Positions 12,400 through 23,838 of a DNA stretch of 64,000 nt are shown here, in pieces. Both the position numbers and the translations under genes were made by a program. The DNA is taken from NCBI GenBank assembly GCA_021234155.1, contig JAJEKV010000036.1:11239426-11303425 (forward strand), written 5' to 3'. Position 1 is the stretch's first letter, and every line of letters starts with the position of its first letter. The notes below the pieces were generated by a model, which did not search any database, was not told the DNA's origin, and was given only the letters and a program-made list of their open reading frames with translations. This DNA is from Isoetes taiwanensis. Taxonomy: Eukaryota > Streptophyta > Lycopodiopsida > Isoetales > Isoetaceae.

Positions 12400-13204
12400 T
12401 AAGCAAATGTGGAATAGGATTTTATCTACATCTGATATGTTTAGAACATATGGTTGTGTGCGATATACTCATGTTCCTATCACTTTCCCTTCGGGGCATG
12501 GCCTAATGGCAGAACCTTAAACTGTCACTTCTGAGGTCAAAGATTCAAGTATGGCCAACATTGGTCTAGTAATGGGGATGTTAAAATCCATTGCCCCGAG
12601 ATCACCGTTGCAATATCATGTGGTAGAGACCTTAAACCTACCATATATACTAGATAATTAAATGTAAAGCATCTCCTAGCATAAGGTATCGTGGGTAGGT
12701 AGTGAATTGGCTTCCATGTGATATGTAGAATGTGATGTAGCTACTGTATTCATGATGTGATGATGAATAGATTGACATCCTTCAATCAAAAAAAAAAAAG
12801 GGAGGGGGGGAAAAAAAAAACTCCATGTTTCTTAAGAAATGAAAAAAAGCTTGATGATAGGGCCACTAAATGCTACCTAGCGGGTTATGATGAGCCTGCA
12901 AAAGCTTATATAATGTTTGAGTTGAATAAAAGGCAGATATTGTTAGTAGAGATGTTATATTCGATGAGTTTAATGTATAAAGACAAAAACAAGCTGCAAC
13001 AGTCAATGTCTAAGGGATCTGCTAGTAGAAAAGATGATATACAATTATATAAAACAAATGGTTGGAATGGCCTAGATGATGATATGGAAAATAATGATGC
13101 AAATGTGAATGGTAAACAAATGCATAACTATGAAGAGAATGCATATTCCAGGTGCAGAAAGAGACCATGACGCACATAATGAAGGGAAAGATGAAGTCAT
13201 AAAT
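12400..13204 (+). pseudogene. Plus-strand copia integrase remnant split by a SINE
   Basis: 'DMFRTYGCVRYTHVP' (about 12,430-12,475) and 'KKLDDRATKCYLAGYDEPAK' (from about 12,848) are adjacent in intact copia integrases, where a 'FGCxAYVHVP' motif is followed by 'KLDDKxxxCIFLGY'. Here about 350 bp of SINE-like DNA separates them. The second part stays open to 13,170. It ends where an M-LINE fragment begins. This is a second copia copy, opposite in strand to the one at 9.0-11.95 kb. Confidence 0.7.
12477..12822 (+). mobile_element. tRNA-derived SINE candidate
   Basis: The segment starts with a pol III-like internal promoter: A box TGGCCTAATGG (about 12,502) and B box-like AGATTCAAGT about 45 bp further on. 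It ends in an A-rich run. It interrupts a copia integrase exactly between two motifs that should be continuous. The flanks 'CTCATGTTCCT' and 'CTCCATGTTTCT' look like a diverged target-site duplication. The family is not recognised. Confidence 0.55.
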
Positions 13205-13817
13205 GCTCAGGAAGGAAGGAAGGAAGGAAGAAATTTTTAACGTCCGCGGAACCCAATCGGGTTATGGGACCCACAAGTACAAGACGGGACCGAAGTCCCT
13301 AACCAGAACATGGACCGAAGCCCTTACAAACAAAATAAAGTATAATCACCATGGCCCAGATTAAAAACCACATGGGAAAAAAACTGTTGCCAGGATGACT
13401 ACATATCCAAAAACCCATGCTATTGCAAGAAGCAACAAGCATACCTCCAACAAACAGGACTTCACCAAACGCCTCCGAACCGTAACCTCTTCACAACTGT
13501 GTGCTGAGGACTGGTGCGAGCTTACGCACGCGCTAAATCTCCATCTTCTCGCTAAAACCAGAGCAAATAGATGCTGGTGCAAAGATCCTGGTGCTGACCC
13601 ACTGAAGCAGCTCGATCAAACCACTAGACCATAAGAGCTGCCACCAGGAACAGGTCAAGTCCCTAAACCCACAGAGCAGCTACCTGCAAAAAGGCGGTGG
13701 CCCTGAGGGCACCGCTGAAGTTGAAAACAGGCGCATCCAATAGGCACGAACGCCAATCACCCAGGCGCTCGGGGAAGGCGGCGTTCAGGAAAACGCTCAG
13801 GGAAGTCGCTCAGAGGA
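13205..13817 (-). mobile_element. M-LINE fragment, subfamily B, (GGAA)n tail
   Basis: This is a 5'-truncated, non-L1 LINE 3' end on the minus strand. Its 3' terminus is at 13,211-13,235, where an AAGG/GGAA microsatellite replaces poly(A). Just inside it is the family hairpin, here AACCC-GATT-GGGTT on the element strand with the outer GTCC/GGAC helix. The probable 5' end lies near 13,807, where GCTCAG(A)GGA resembles the left flank GCTCAGGAAGGA. If so, that sequence is the target-site duplication and its GGA(A) is the tail unit. Confidence 0.65.
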
Positions 13818-14333
13818 GGTGCTGTAGATAGGAAAACTTAATGGCACAATACACAAGTAGAAAGTAAAAAAGAAAGGCATAGGTGGATAAGCTTAAGGAA
13901 ACTATTGAACTAGATCCCAATATACAAGTAAATAATGGAAAAAGCAAAAGATAGGTTAAATCATAGCGGTGGGATTTATATGGCGGCTGAAGCTGGCCAT
14001 ATAAATCTAATGAATAAGTTTGTAAATTGATATAGGTGATTTACGAAGCTGTTCAATGCAGGACAGGCTCGAGTTGTCGAAGTCGACGTGTGAATAGTAA
14101 ATTGGTCAAATCCAATTGAATAGTAATCATTCCAATGGTTATTTCATTATCAATATTATCTGCTAATATTGTCTATAGCATAAATTGCTAAGTTGCCTTG
14201 TCATTCTTCTAGTGAATATTCTAGTATATATTCTAGTATATTGTGCATTGAGTATTTGAAGTTATAATATAGTGAGAAAAATGTTTCAATTTTAGACCAA
14301 GAGTTTTTGTCACTAGTTACAAAAATTGTGTTC
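13818..14333. other. AT-rich spacer downstream of the PPR gene
   Basis: No gene is seen. At 14,208-14,245 a TTCTAGTATATA-like unit is repeated three times. The right end would be the 3' UTR of the minus-strand PPR gene. Confidence 0.4.
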
Positions 14334-16355
14334 TTAGTATTGTTTACCATCACTAGTTGCATAAACGTTTGACATCAGCACATATCCTGGAGAAAAGGAT
14401 GAGTCTAAGCAAACAATCTCTTTAAAACATTGCCTGCCCAGTTGAATATTCCCATGCATTTTACAAGCACTAAGCAATGTCATCCAGCCACGCAGATTCT
14501 GTTGTAGGGTGGCTTGCACTTCTGCTTCTTTAAAGCAGGCCGCATGACTTAAAAGATCGATCATGCAGTTGCAATGAGATTCATTTGGTATTATTCCAAT
14601 GCAGTTCTTCGAGACGGTGAAATACCACCAGCCCTCATCGACCAAACCAACATGACTGCATGCAGTAAGAATTGCAGTAAATGTCAAATCATCTGGCTTA
14701 ATTCCACAGCATTGCATTTCTTCATAATAGACTACAGCTGAGTCGAGATGACCAAGTTGTGCATATCCTGCAACCATTGCCCCCCATGATATCACATCTC
14801 GATCAGACAAGCTGTTAAATACTCCACATGCTTCATTCATACTTCCACATTTGGCATACATATCGATTAAAGCATTTCCCACAATGATGTCCAGCCGAAG
14901 CTTACTTTCAAGTATCTCTTCATGAATGCGCCTTCCTTGATCTAAAGCACCGATAATGCCACATGCTTTTAAGATACTCAAGAAAATTATTTTATTTGCC
15001 TTCAACCAGCATTGCATGCCTTCGAAAAACTGTAGAGCATAGAGACCTTCATCGTGCTGGGCAAATCCAGCAATCATTGAACCCCATGATATTACATCCC
15101 TGGATGGCAATTTATCAAAAACTATGCATGCCTCTTCCAAACTGCTACACTTTGCATACATGTCAATGAGTGCATTCCCAACGCCTGTGTTAAATTCAAA
15201 TCCATTTCCAACAATATGCTCATGGATCTTCCTTCCCAGGTATAGGTCCTCAAGACTGCCACATGCATTTAAGATGATTGAGAATGTGAGCTCGTTTGCC
15301 TTCAGGTTTTGTTGCTGCATTTTATAAAAACATTCTATTGCAAGATGGCCCTCTCCCTGCTTGGCATATCCAGTAATCAGTGCAGTCCATGAGACCACAT
15401 TTTTGTCTGGCAATCTGTCAAAGGTCATTTGTGCCTCTGTTAAGCTTCCACATTTAGCATACATATCAACAAGTGTGTTCCCAACTACAATGTCCAGATG
15501 GAACCTGTATTCTACTATTTGCTCATGAATTTGCCTCCCCTGCTCTACATCCACAATGCTGCCACATGCTTTTAGAGCACCGAGAAATGTGACTCTGCTT
15601 GGACTCATTGCCTCTTGTCTCATCTCATGAAAGCATTCCAGGGCAAGACGGCCTTCCCCACATTGTCCATATCCAGTGATCATTGCATTCCAGCATACAA
15701 CATCTCGATTTGACAAGTTATCAAAAACTTTGCGTGCTTCTCCTAGACTCCCACATTTGGCATACATATCCAAAAGTGCGCTACCAAGAAAAGCATCAGA
15801 TTGCAGGCCACTATGGGTGATTTTCTCATGAATTTTTCTGCCTTGCACTATGGATGACAGGCTTGCGCATGCCCTCAGGACTGCAAAATAAATGAAGTTG
15901 TTGCTCTTGATACCAGACAGCTGCAAGCTGTTGTAAAAGTGCAAAGCAGCTTCTGCCTGTCCAATATTTATATAAGCTGTGACTATTGCAATTAACATAC
16001 ATAGACTTGGCTGCAAAACCTTGATAAATACTTTTTTAGCTTCAATCAAGCATCCACAAGTGGCATACAAACGAATAAAATGGTCAGCCAAGATAATAAC
16101 TAAATCTAAATCATTCTCAATGACAAGGGACTGAATTTTTCTGCCAAATTTGATGTCCTTTTTCTTGATGCATTTTTCCAAGATAAGGAAGGCATCGCTG
16201 GGAGATATGCTAATACACCGCTGATCCATTATATCCAGAGCCTCCTCAATTCTCAAATTTTTGCACAGATTGGTTAGCTTAAATGAATTCCTAGATAGCA
16301 ACATGAGAACTATGAGTACGCAGAATCCAATATTTAACTTAGATAAAAGAGACAC
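14334..16355 (-). CDS. PLS-class pentatricopeptide-repeat protein, E-domain truncated
   Basis: Intronless frame of 673 residues. PPR proteins bind organellar RNA base by base and act in editing, splicing or stability in plastids or mitochondria. The repeats are regular PLS triplets of about 101 residues. Each contains 'WxAMIxGYxQxGxGxxALxxF', 'TFxxxLxACGS', 'GRxIHExI' and 'VGNALIDMYAKCGS'; clear ones begin near residues 120, 221, 322, 423 and 524. Residues 558-620 match the last PLS unit ('TACSHVGLVDEGWWYF') and about 623-665 an E1-like start ('WMTLLSACKMHGN', 'YVLMSNVYA'). It stops there, with no E2 or DYW domain. A hydrophobic stretch at residues 9-20 makes the first Met doubtful; Met18 or a 5' exon is possible. 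An intact frame amid decayed DNA suggests selection or youth. Confidence 0.88.
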   Translation of the reverse strand: MSLLSKLNIGFCVLIVLMLLSRNSFKLTNLCKNLRIEEALDIMDQRCISISPSDAFLILEKCIKKKDIKFGRKIQSLVIENDLDLVIILADHFIRLYATCGCLIEAKKVFIKVLQPSLCMLIAIVTAYINIGQAEAALHFYNSLQLSGIKSNNFIYFAVLRACASLSSIVQGRKIHEKITHSGLQSDAFLGSALLDMYAKCGSLGEARKVFDNLSNRDVVCWNAMITGYGQCGEGRLALECFHEMRQEAMSPSRVTFLGALKACGSIVDVEQGRQIHEQIVEYRFHLDIVVGNTLVDMYAKCGSLTEAQMTFDRLPDKNVVSWTALITGYAKQGEGHLAIECFYKMQQQNLKANELTFSIILNACGSLEDLYLGRKIHEHIVGNGFEFNTGVGNALIDMYAKCSSLEEACIVFDKLPSRDVISWGSMIAGFAQHDEGLYALQFFEGMQCWLKANKIIFLSILKACGIIGALDQGRRIHEEILESKLRLDIIVGNALIDMYAKCGSMNEACGVFNSLSDRDVISWGAMVAGYAQLGHLDSAVVYYEEMQCCGIKPDDLTFTAILTACSHVGLVDEGWWYFTVSKNCIGIIPNESHCNCMIDLLSHAACFKEAEVQATLQQNLRGWMTLLSACKMHGNIQLGRQCFKEIVCLDSSFSPGYVLMSNVYATSDGKQY

Positions 16356-18112
16356 AAATTTTTGCCACGTTTACCTTAAGGAAGGCAGATGGGTGGAAAG
16401 CTCCAGGGATGCATTGTTGTGTGAGCACAACAACATTTTGGATACCATCGCTGGAAGCCACAGGATTTAGATACAGTAATTTTATAATGTACAGCCATAT
16501 TTATCAAGCCAGCAACATTAAATTTTCTGTACATTTGAGATAAACTACATGAAAAATTGAAACGCACCAATCAAAACCCATAATTAACAAACGTGCAATT
16601 CCTCATTTCCAAATACGTTTTCGCAACTCCAATCCTGCAAAACAGTTCATGACCATGTTGACATAACTGCAAGAAACATAACTGGCTGGAACCCTACTAA
16701 CCAGTACGGCAGCCCCATAATTCTTCTCGCTGGGATACGCGACCATAACATAAGTCAAAAGAAATATCTGCAACCGTTCCTATTGTCCTTCCTCCAGATA
16801 GATGTTGAGATTTTACATGATGCGAGAGTAGCATATGCGAGTTCAAATGTGTGACATCAGTATAATATAATGCCCTCAAAGGTTTCTCCAAGGATTCTTA
16901 ATCTGGGCATAGGTGGTTGTTGGTAGAGGCAGACCAAAAGGTTATCAGGACGGAGTTATTATCCCCATCATTAATGACACTAAAAGTAGATTTTAGGCCA
17001 TCCACCATGCAAAATGTTTAGATAGCATAGATGGTGCCTCAGTGCTGCTAACTCAGTGGTTGATTATGCTCCTGTCTAATATGAATAAGTGAGGAACCAT
17101 GCACCAGTTGTGCAACTTTTGTAGCATATCATATTGCAAGGGTTCTAACTTCAAACCTTTTCTTCAGCTCGTCAAAATTTCCAGAACTTCAGCACTGCAC
17201 CTAGATTTAGCCAAGACAGAAAGACTAGTTGTATGGGTGAGAATATCAGGAACTATGCCCTTCTTCAGCATAGTATTCTCAAAATCTAAAGTCTCCGAAT
17301 AGAACCCCACCTTGAACATGCACTAAAATCATTGTATTCATGCTTGCACATGGCAGCATATACACACTCTAGCATCTAGAGCATCCATCAGAGCAAAGCT
17401 AAAATAACATTTTGATCTAATTAGAACTAGGGATGCTAGAATTAGGACTAGGGATGTAATTTAGACCACAATCAAGATTTGCAATTGGAATAAAGTTAAG
17501 GCCATAAGATAAAGAAGCAATATCAAGCAACACAATTGGGGACGAATTAGAGTCCTCGTATTTGGGCGCTATAACTGAGCTACCATAACTGGAAATTCTA
17601 TGGCATCATACATTATTCAGGAACACATGGAACAACACAAATATCACCAGATTAATTGCAGCAAAATGAAAGTTTGAAGAGCATTACCTGAACTTGAGGA
17701 GCTAGAACAGCACCAAATCTGGGAAAACCTTGGCTTGAGCACCTAGAACAGCATGTTATTTGTTAACCGGCATTGTAGTTCTTATATATAGGAATCTAAT
17801 GATATCTCCTGCAGCCGAATTCCTCCATGTGGCTAAGTTGAACGGTTATTATAGAGATCGAGATTACATATTGAGATTACATACACTGAGATTTCTGACG
17901 CAGAGCAAATGTATCTACTGTTGGTGTTGCTATTTCTTGTGGATAAAATGGACGAAATTAATCTTATTGTGCTTTTGTTGGTTGACTTACCTTTCAAATT
18001 TGCATGGATTTATTGTATTCCATTATATTCTTGGTCCTCGGCGAATTTCAATTTTGGGTTCATTAAGTAGTTAAATAATTTCGAGAGACTTTTGTTCTTA
18101 AAATAATTAAAA
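16356..18112. other. Upstream region of the PPR gene
   Basis: No coding region is supported. On the minus strand, 17,690 onward reads '...AAGTTCAG' followed by GTAATG, an acceptable splice donor. A 5' UTR exon and intron for the PPR gene are therefore possible but unproven. The rest is AT-rich sequence without recognisable elements. Confidence 0.35.
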
Positions 18113-18240
18113 TACAATAGAATAGAATAGAATAAAGTTTTTATAGTCCACGGAGACCAATTGGCCTATGGGACCAAACAGGAGGTGCAACAAGCGTATT
18201 ATGTCTGGGTTCCCCAGGGGTATGCACAACCTACCCTTGT
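18113..18240 (-). mobile_element. Short M-LINE fragment, (AATAG)n tail
   Basis: About 130 bp of M-LINE 3' end on minus. The tail at 18,113-18,136 is AATAG repeats, followed by the hairpin AGGCC-AATT-GGTCT on the element strand (one G-U pair) with the outer GTCC/GGAC arms. The insertion borders decayed gypsy sequence. Confidence 0.65.
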
Positions 18241-19560
18241 AATAAAGTTGTCACTCTTCTCGCTTATAGCCAACTTTTCTTCCTTTGGCGATCGCGGCAC
18301 TTTAAGCTTATCATGTATTTTCTCAAAGGAATCATTATCTTCTACTATCTCTTTGATGGCGTTCAATGTGTGGTATCATCAATGTTGAACATTTCATTGG
18401 ATGCAAAATTTATGAAAGCGCATCAGTGAGATTAAAATTTTTGGATTTGTATGTGATTTCAAAAGAAAGATAGGTTGCATCATCTGGGACCATCTTTGTT
18501 GCCTCATGGTTAGGATTAGTTGTAAGGAAATGATTCAATCCTTTAAGGTTAGTGAAGATTTGAAATAAACTATTCAAAAGGCAATGCCTCCATGACTTGA
18601 AGGATCTTATTATTCCCAAGAGTTCCTTCTCATGCGTGGGGTACCTAAGTTCTTGCCCATTGAACTTCTTTGACTCATTAAAAATAGCTTGGCTTTCTCA
18701 CATCAAGATTGCCCCAGTTCCTTCATCGCAAGCCGTCACAATTAACTCGTAAGGATTCTCCAGGTCGTGGAGGGTCAATACTGGCGTTGTTTTAGCATTA
18801 CCTTCAATTTCTTGAATGTGTTGTTACTCCTCTACCTATGCCTCATCTCACTTCTTGCACTTCTTGGTGTTCTTCTTTGTCATTCGTGACAATGGAGCTG
18901 CTACGTGTGAATAATCCTTGACAAACTTGCAATTATAATTTGATAGTCTCTCTCACATTCTTTGGCAAAGTTATATTCCAAATGCCTCAATTTTGGTATC
19001 TATGGATAAACCATTTACTCCAACTATGTGATCCATGTATTTTATGTTGGATATGGGAAATAAGCACTTACTCTTCTTAACTTATAGTTTGTTCTTTCTA
19101 AAGAACATCAAAAGCTTGCCTTAAGTCCGTCAAACGCTGACATGTAGACTCGAAATATGTGAGCACATCATCAAATAATACGATAATGGATTTATCCAAA
19201 TAATCGCGGAAGATGTCATTCATCAAGTGCATAGCCGTCATTGGAGCATTGTATAAGCCAAACAGAATCAGTGTGGACTTGCCGTAGCCATATTGTGTTG
19301 TGTTTTGAAAGTAGTCTTATGTATGTCTTCTTCCTTAATCCATTTTAATAATTGGATCAAAGATCAATCTTTGAGAAGACTTCACCTATAATTGATCAAG
19401 AAGATCCCTCCCCCCCTCCCCCCCCCAAAACCAAAAAAAAAAGAAAAAAATAAAGGGGGTACTTATTTATTATGTTATGTTTGTTTAGTCTCCAGTAGTC
19501 ATTGCACATCCTTAGCAAATCATCTTTCTATTTAACAAACAAGATTGATGATTCAAAAGA
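18241..19560 (-). pseudogene. Ty3/gypsy reverse transcriptase/RNase H remnant
   Basis: Minus-strand translation with many stops shows the gypsy RT order: 'MCNDYWRLNK' (19,510-19,480; family CVDYRALNK), then 'GLYNAPMTAMHLMNDIFRDY' and 'IIVLFDDVLTY' (family LDDILIYS) near 19,250-19,160. Traces of the connection and RNase H region follow towards 18,300. The catalytic aspartates are still visible, but the frame is destroyed. A poly-C/poly-A run at 19,409-19,448 has disrupted the part between the motifs. Confidence 0.75.
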
Positions 19561-19670
19561 TGACACACTTGGCCTTATGAAACCTAATTCCAGAAAAGAA
19601 GCAATTCTGGGAGATGGCGCTAGCAGAGGCGCCATCTTGGTAGGGAGAAAGGAGAGTTTAGATTCACAGC

Positions 19671-20752
19671 ATGGAGAGCCGAGGTGTGGGCCCAAAGGGG
19701 CCCTTGCAGGGTACACAGGAGACCAAGGGTACGGTCAGGGCAGATAATGGTACAGGTACTGGGGCAGATTTAACAGGTCAGGGTAAAGGTTCTGGGAAAA
19801 CGTTGGGAATTGGGAAGGTTGATTTAGGGACAGTGCTGATAGAACTTTTTCAAAAAATGTCATTATCCATGCAGACCCAACTGATTGAGATGATGAAGAT
19901 TCTGATAGGGAATGAAACTGAAACGAGGACAAGATCACAAACTATTTCTCCAGTACAAATGCAGAGTCAGTTGGTGCAGCCCCTATTGGATGAAGTTAAT
20001 CGAGAACAGAGACGGATGATGCAGAAACAAGAGCATAGAACAAAGACGGAATTTTGAGGTATTCCTTTTCTTAAACATGACTTTGTTCCTAACAGGCTAA
20101 AAGAATTAGAATCGAAGGCTGTGATTGGTTGCATAAGACATGAAGGTGTTCGATTGGCAGCCATAAGAATGGAATTAACAAAAATGGGAAAGAATGTTAA
20201 TATCAGAAATATGTTTTGGCTCGATTTCCCTTTTTTTGTGGTAGAATGTGGAAACTCTCAGACTGTCCAGTTTCTTTTAGAAAAAGGAACTATTTTCAAG
20301 GCAAACTCACAGTTCTATTTCCAAAAATGGAATGCTAAGTTCGACCCAAATGATCTTAAAGAATTATTCCATCCTGCATCATGTTCTGTTCAAGGTCTGA
20401 GTCCCATGTATTGGCATGAGGACATCTTTAAAAATCGTTTTGCTGGAATTGGAGACTATATTGGGTGGGAGGCAATCCCGGAAAGAGCTCCTAGGATCTG
20501 GGTTCAGATTGATATACTGAAAGAGATTCCTAAACAGCTAAGTTATAAGGATTACTATGGGGGGGAGAAGACCTTAAAACTGGATTGGAGTGGTTTACCC
20601 ACCCCTTGTGGAATATGCAGGCTAAGATTACATGGAGGGGGGGGGGTTTGCCAAGGAATGGGTTTTGTATTCATACTAGTAACTTACATAGTGATACTGT
20701 ATACCATCAGTGGTATACTATTAGGCATAATGCCAAATACACATTCCTTATA
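19671..20752 (+). pseudogene. LINE ORF1 (gag-like), plus strand, one internal stop
   Basis: One reading frame continues from 19,671 to about 20,750 with a single TGA at 20,055-20,057. After a low-complexity Gly/Thr-rich N-terminus comes a DUF4283-like region ('VQFLLEKGTIFKANSQFYF', 'DYIGWEAIPERAPRIWVQID'). A zinc-knuckle-like end follows ('LDWSGLPTPCGICRLRLH'), interrupted by a run of ten G. This is the RNA-binding protein of an L1 element. Its ORF2 does not follow; instead the minus-strand L1-B ORF2 runs towards it tail to tail. Whether both belong to one rearranged element is unresolved. Confidence 0.7.
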
Positions 20753-22638
20753 GTTGGAGATGTGTTCAAAAAACAGACTAAGGTCTGTTACATATTTCAT
20801 ACACACAAAAACCAGGTAATCAAAATTATCTGTTCAAAATTGGTCTATTGTTTTCTACTGTGCATCGATCAGATTCTGCATGGTAAGATCCAACACTCTA
20901 TGTCTGCCAAACATATTCAGTAACATATCTAGCTTGGCAACCGGATAATTAGTGAAATCCAGCAGTAAGAGCACATGGGCCTCTCGTCTCTGCTGCCACT
21001 TATGGTATAAGTTCATGAAGTATGGCCGGAGATTGTTATGGCTCCAAGCTTCTGATCTTTTCAGGATCTTCTTTAATGCTGATGCATGGATCATTTCGTG
21101 CTTCAACTGAATGAAAATTTCTTCTTCCTCGATCCTGGGGAGATTGGAGTCCTCACTGTCCGAATCTTCTGCAACACCCATTCCCCGATCCGGGACCATA
21201 TCTACTCAGCCTCCTCATAGCATCTGTGCAAAATAACATCATTAATAGTTAGGTTAAACACAAAGAAATCATAAAGTCCCTGAAATCTACCAAAGGCTGT
21301 CCAGCCTTTATCATAATTCTTCCCTTTCAAGGATCTATGAGCAATAGCCGAGTTTACAAGCTCAGCTAAGAAGGTTTGTTTAAGCCATATAATGTTTGTA
21401 TTCTTGTGTTCCATTATAACTCTGTTTCTGTGCTTCCATACTGCCCAACAGCAAAGTGCTCTTGTTGTGCTCAATACTCTATCATCTGTATTCAGAAATT
21501 CAATGAGTCCATTTCCCCCAATTGTACCTCTATTTATCTAGGCAGTCCAGCTCCAAAAATCACTGATGACCGAGCATTCGAAGACATGGTTGGATGATTC
21601 CTCCTCTCCACATCTCATGGGACACATCTTTGAGATAGATGAGTCAAACTTAGCTCTTCTCTGATTAGTCATTAGCCCTTGACGCAGTATAAGCCAAGTA
21701 AAGGTCCTTATTTTATTGGCAGTGTAGCTCCTCCAACCTTTTCTACATACTGTAGCTAGAACTTTTTGCCTACAGTTCCAAAGAAGAGTAGCTCTGGAAG
21801 GTTTGTGCTGAATTAAGGCTTTATATATTTCCTTCACTGAATAAATTTCTTTGCCCTTGAAATTCCATTGACTATAACTGCCAACCAACTCGTCAACATG
21901 CTTAATTTTGTCCATTACTGTATTATATATTTTCCTATCCAGAGTTGAACCCTTGGTTGATTTAGCTATTTCTTCCCAAGATTTCCAGCCAGATCCATCA
22001 TCATAAAGGTCCCCTATCTGTCTGATACCTGCTTGATGCCATTGCATGTATTTTTATGGATGAATACATGCCAAACAGTTATTTTCACTATCTGCCATAC
22101 CTGGATGCCAAAAAAACTTCACCTCTTTAGATTTAACATCAATACATGGAGATCTATAACACAAAGAGGCTAAGTTCCAGGCCTCAAACATTCTCCTCAA
22201 GATGTTCGAAGTATTTGGACAGGGGGTAAATTGGAAATATGCAGAATCTGGAAGTTGATGTTTCAAAGTATGGCTGCCTACAGGGTAGGATTCTTGCACC
22301 CAATATTTAATCAATATCTGAGCTAAAGATGGGGAATTGTTATGGATGGCTCTCCATATCATTTTAGCTGCCAGAGCTTGTGCTTGAACAAAGAGGTCCT
22401 TGCATCCCAGCCCCCCTTCTTTCTTTGACTTGGTCAAGTCATCCCATGCTACCTTGTGTGTGCCCTGCCAAATAAATTTTCTAATGGCTGCCTCTGTCTT
22501 GGTATATGAAGCTTTGTCCCCAATGATTGCTGAAGAAAAATAAACATGAGTACTACCTATGACAGCATTAGCAATCTGTATTCTACCAGCCAAGGAAAGG
22601 CAAGATGCATATGTCCCAAGTTTTTTTTTATCCTGGTA

Positions 22639-22672
22639 ACAATTGGCTCCCACAGACAATTGGCTCCCACAG
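22639..22672. repeat. 17-bp tandem duplication causing a frameshift in L1-B
   Basis: ACAATTGGCTCCCACAG occurs twice head to tail (22,639-22,655 and 22,656-22,672). Seventeen is not a multiple of three. The two ORF2 frames ending and starting here ('LWEPIVCGSQ' and 'CGANCYQDKKK') would be continuous with one copy. Confidence 0.9.
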
Positions 22673-23521
22673 TCCTTTGAGTGAAGAGTTCAAAGCCAGA
22701 GGGATACCTAATATCACTATACCAGATTCTTTGTTTAGCACCTTAATTCCTTGCATAGATCCCTCCTGGGAATCCATAATTATGGCACATTTACTTTTGT
22801 TCAAAAACACACCCGATGTACTGTCAAACTTCTCCATTGCATTTATAAAATTTGGTAGACTTTCCCCATCTTGTTTCAAGAAAACAAAAGTATCGTCAGC
22901 ATATTGCATAATGGAAAAAATACCTCCTTCCCCTGGTAGTTGTAGGCAATGGATATCTCCTTTTGACTGCATATACATCACCAGCTTCGTCAAAACTTAT
23001 GCCACTATCAGGAATAGGTAGGGGGCAAGAGGGCAGCCTTACCTTACTCCTCTTCTACAGGAAAACTGATCTGTGGGAGATCCATTGATTATCAGAGATG
23101 AGGAAGCAGTCATATTAAATCCATATACTTTCTGGTAGACCATCTCAGGTAATCCAATGTGGGCCATGGCTTTCTCCAAGAACTGCCAGCTAATTGTATC
23201 ATATGCCCTCCTGAAATCTAACTTAAGGAGCATACACTTCTGCTTCGAGCGCTTGTTCCAATGCAGACCTTCAGCAGCTCCAATGTAATTATCCAAAATG
23301 TTTCTCTGGGGGAGGAAAGCTGACTGGCAGGGATTAATGACCTTCATTAAGTTTGGCTTCAATCTGTTAGCAAGAATCTTAGCTAGCACCTTATAAGTGG
23401 TGTTAGTAAGTGAAATTGGCCTCCATTCTCCAATGTTTGTTGGGCAGCCAACTTTTGGTATGATGGTAATGTGCCCTGCATTAATTGCTGGATGCAAATA
23501 TCTAGCTTGCCATGCTCCCTG

Positions 23522-23838
23522 CAGTACGTGCTCTGGGGTCGTACATTCAAGAGATACTGGATCTGCGAGCCCACCGTTGCCCCCGCCTGGCTGCCCGCTG
23601 ATCAGGCACTACGGGTACGGTACATGAGTGTATATATTTGTGTGTTTTTGCATTTTATATATTGGAACAGTTTGTCAGCATGCTGATTACTGCCACGGTT
23701 TTTCCCTCGAAAACCCTTCGGGGCGGGGGTTTTTTAATCCGGGTAGTAATCCGCTTGCTGCGCCTTTGTATTGGATCCCATAGACCGATTGGTCTCCGTG
23801 GACGATAAAAATACCTTCCTTCCTTCCTTCCTTCCTGG
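23522..23838 (+). mobile_element. M-LINE fragment nested in L1-B, (TTCC)n tail
   Basis: 317-bp, 5'-truncated copy in plus orientation. It aligns with the 3' end of the long M-LINE at 26.1-26.5 kb (shared 'CCCCCGCCTGGCTGCCCGCT'). It has the A-type hairpin AGACC-GATT-GGTCT with GTCC/GGAC arms and ends in TTCC repeats. It separates two parts of the L1-B RT that join as '...FIQEG' and 'AWQARYLHPAIN'. The flanks (TCCCTG and TTCCTGG) suggest a very short target duplication. Confidence 0.88.
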
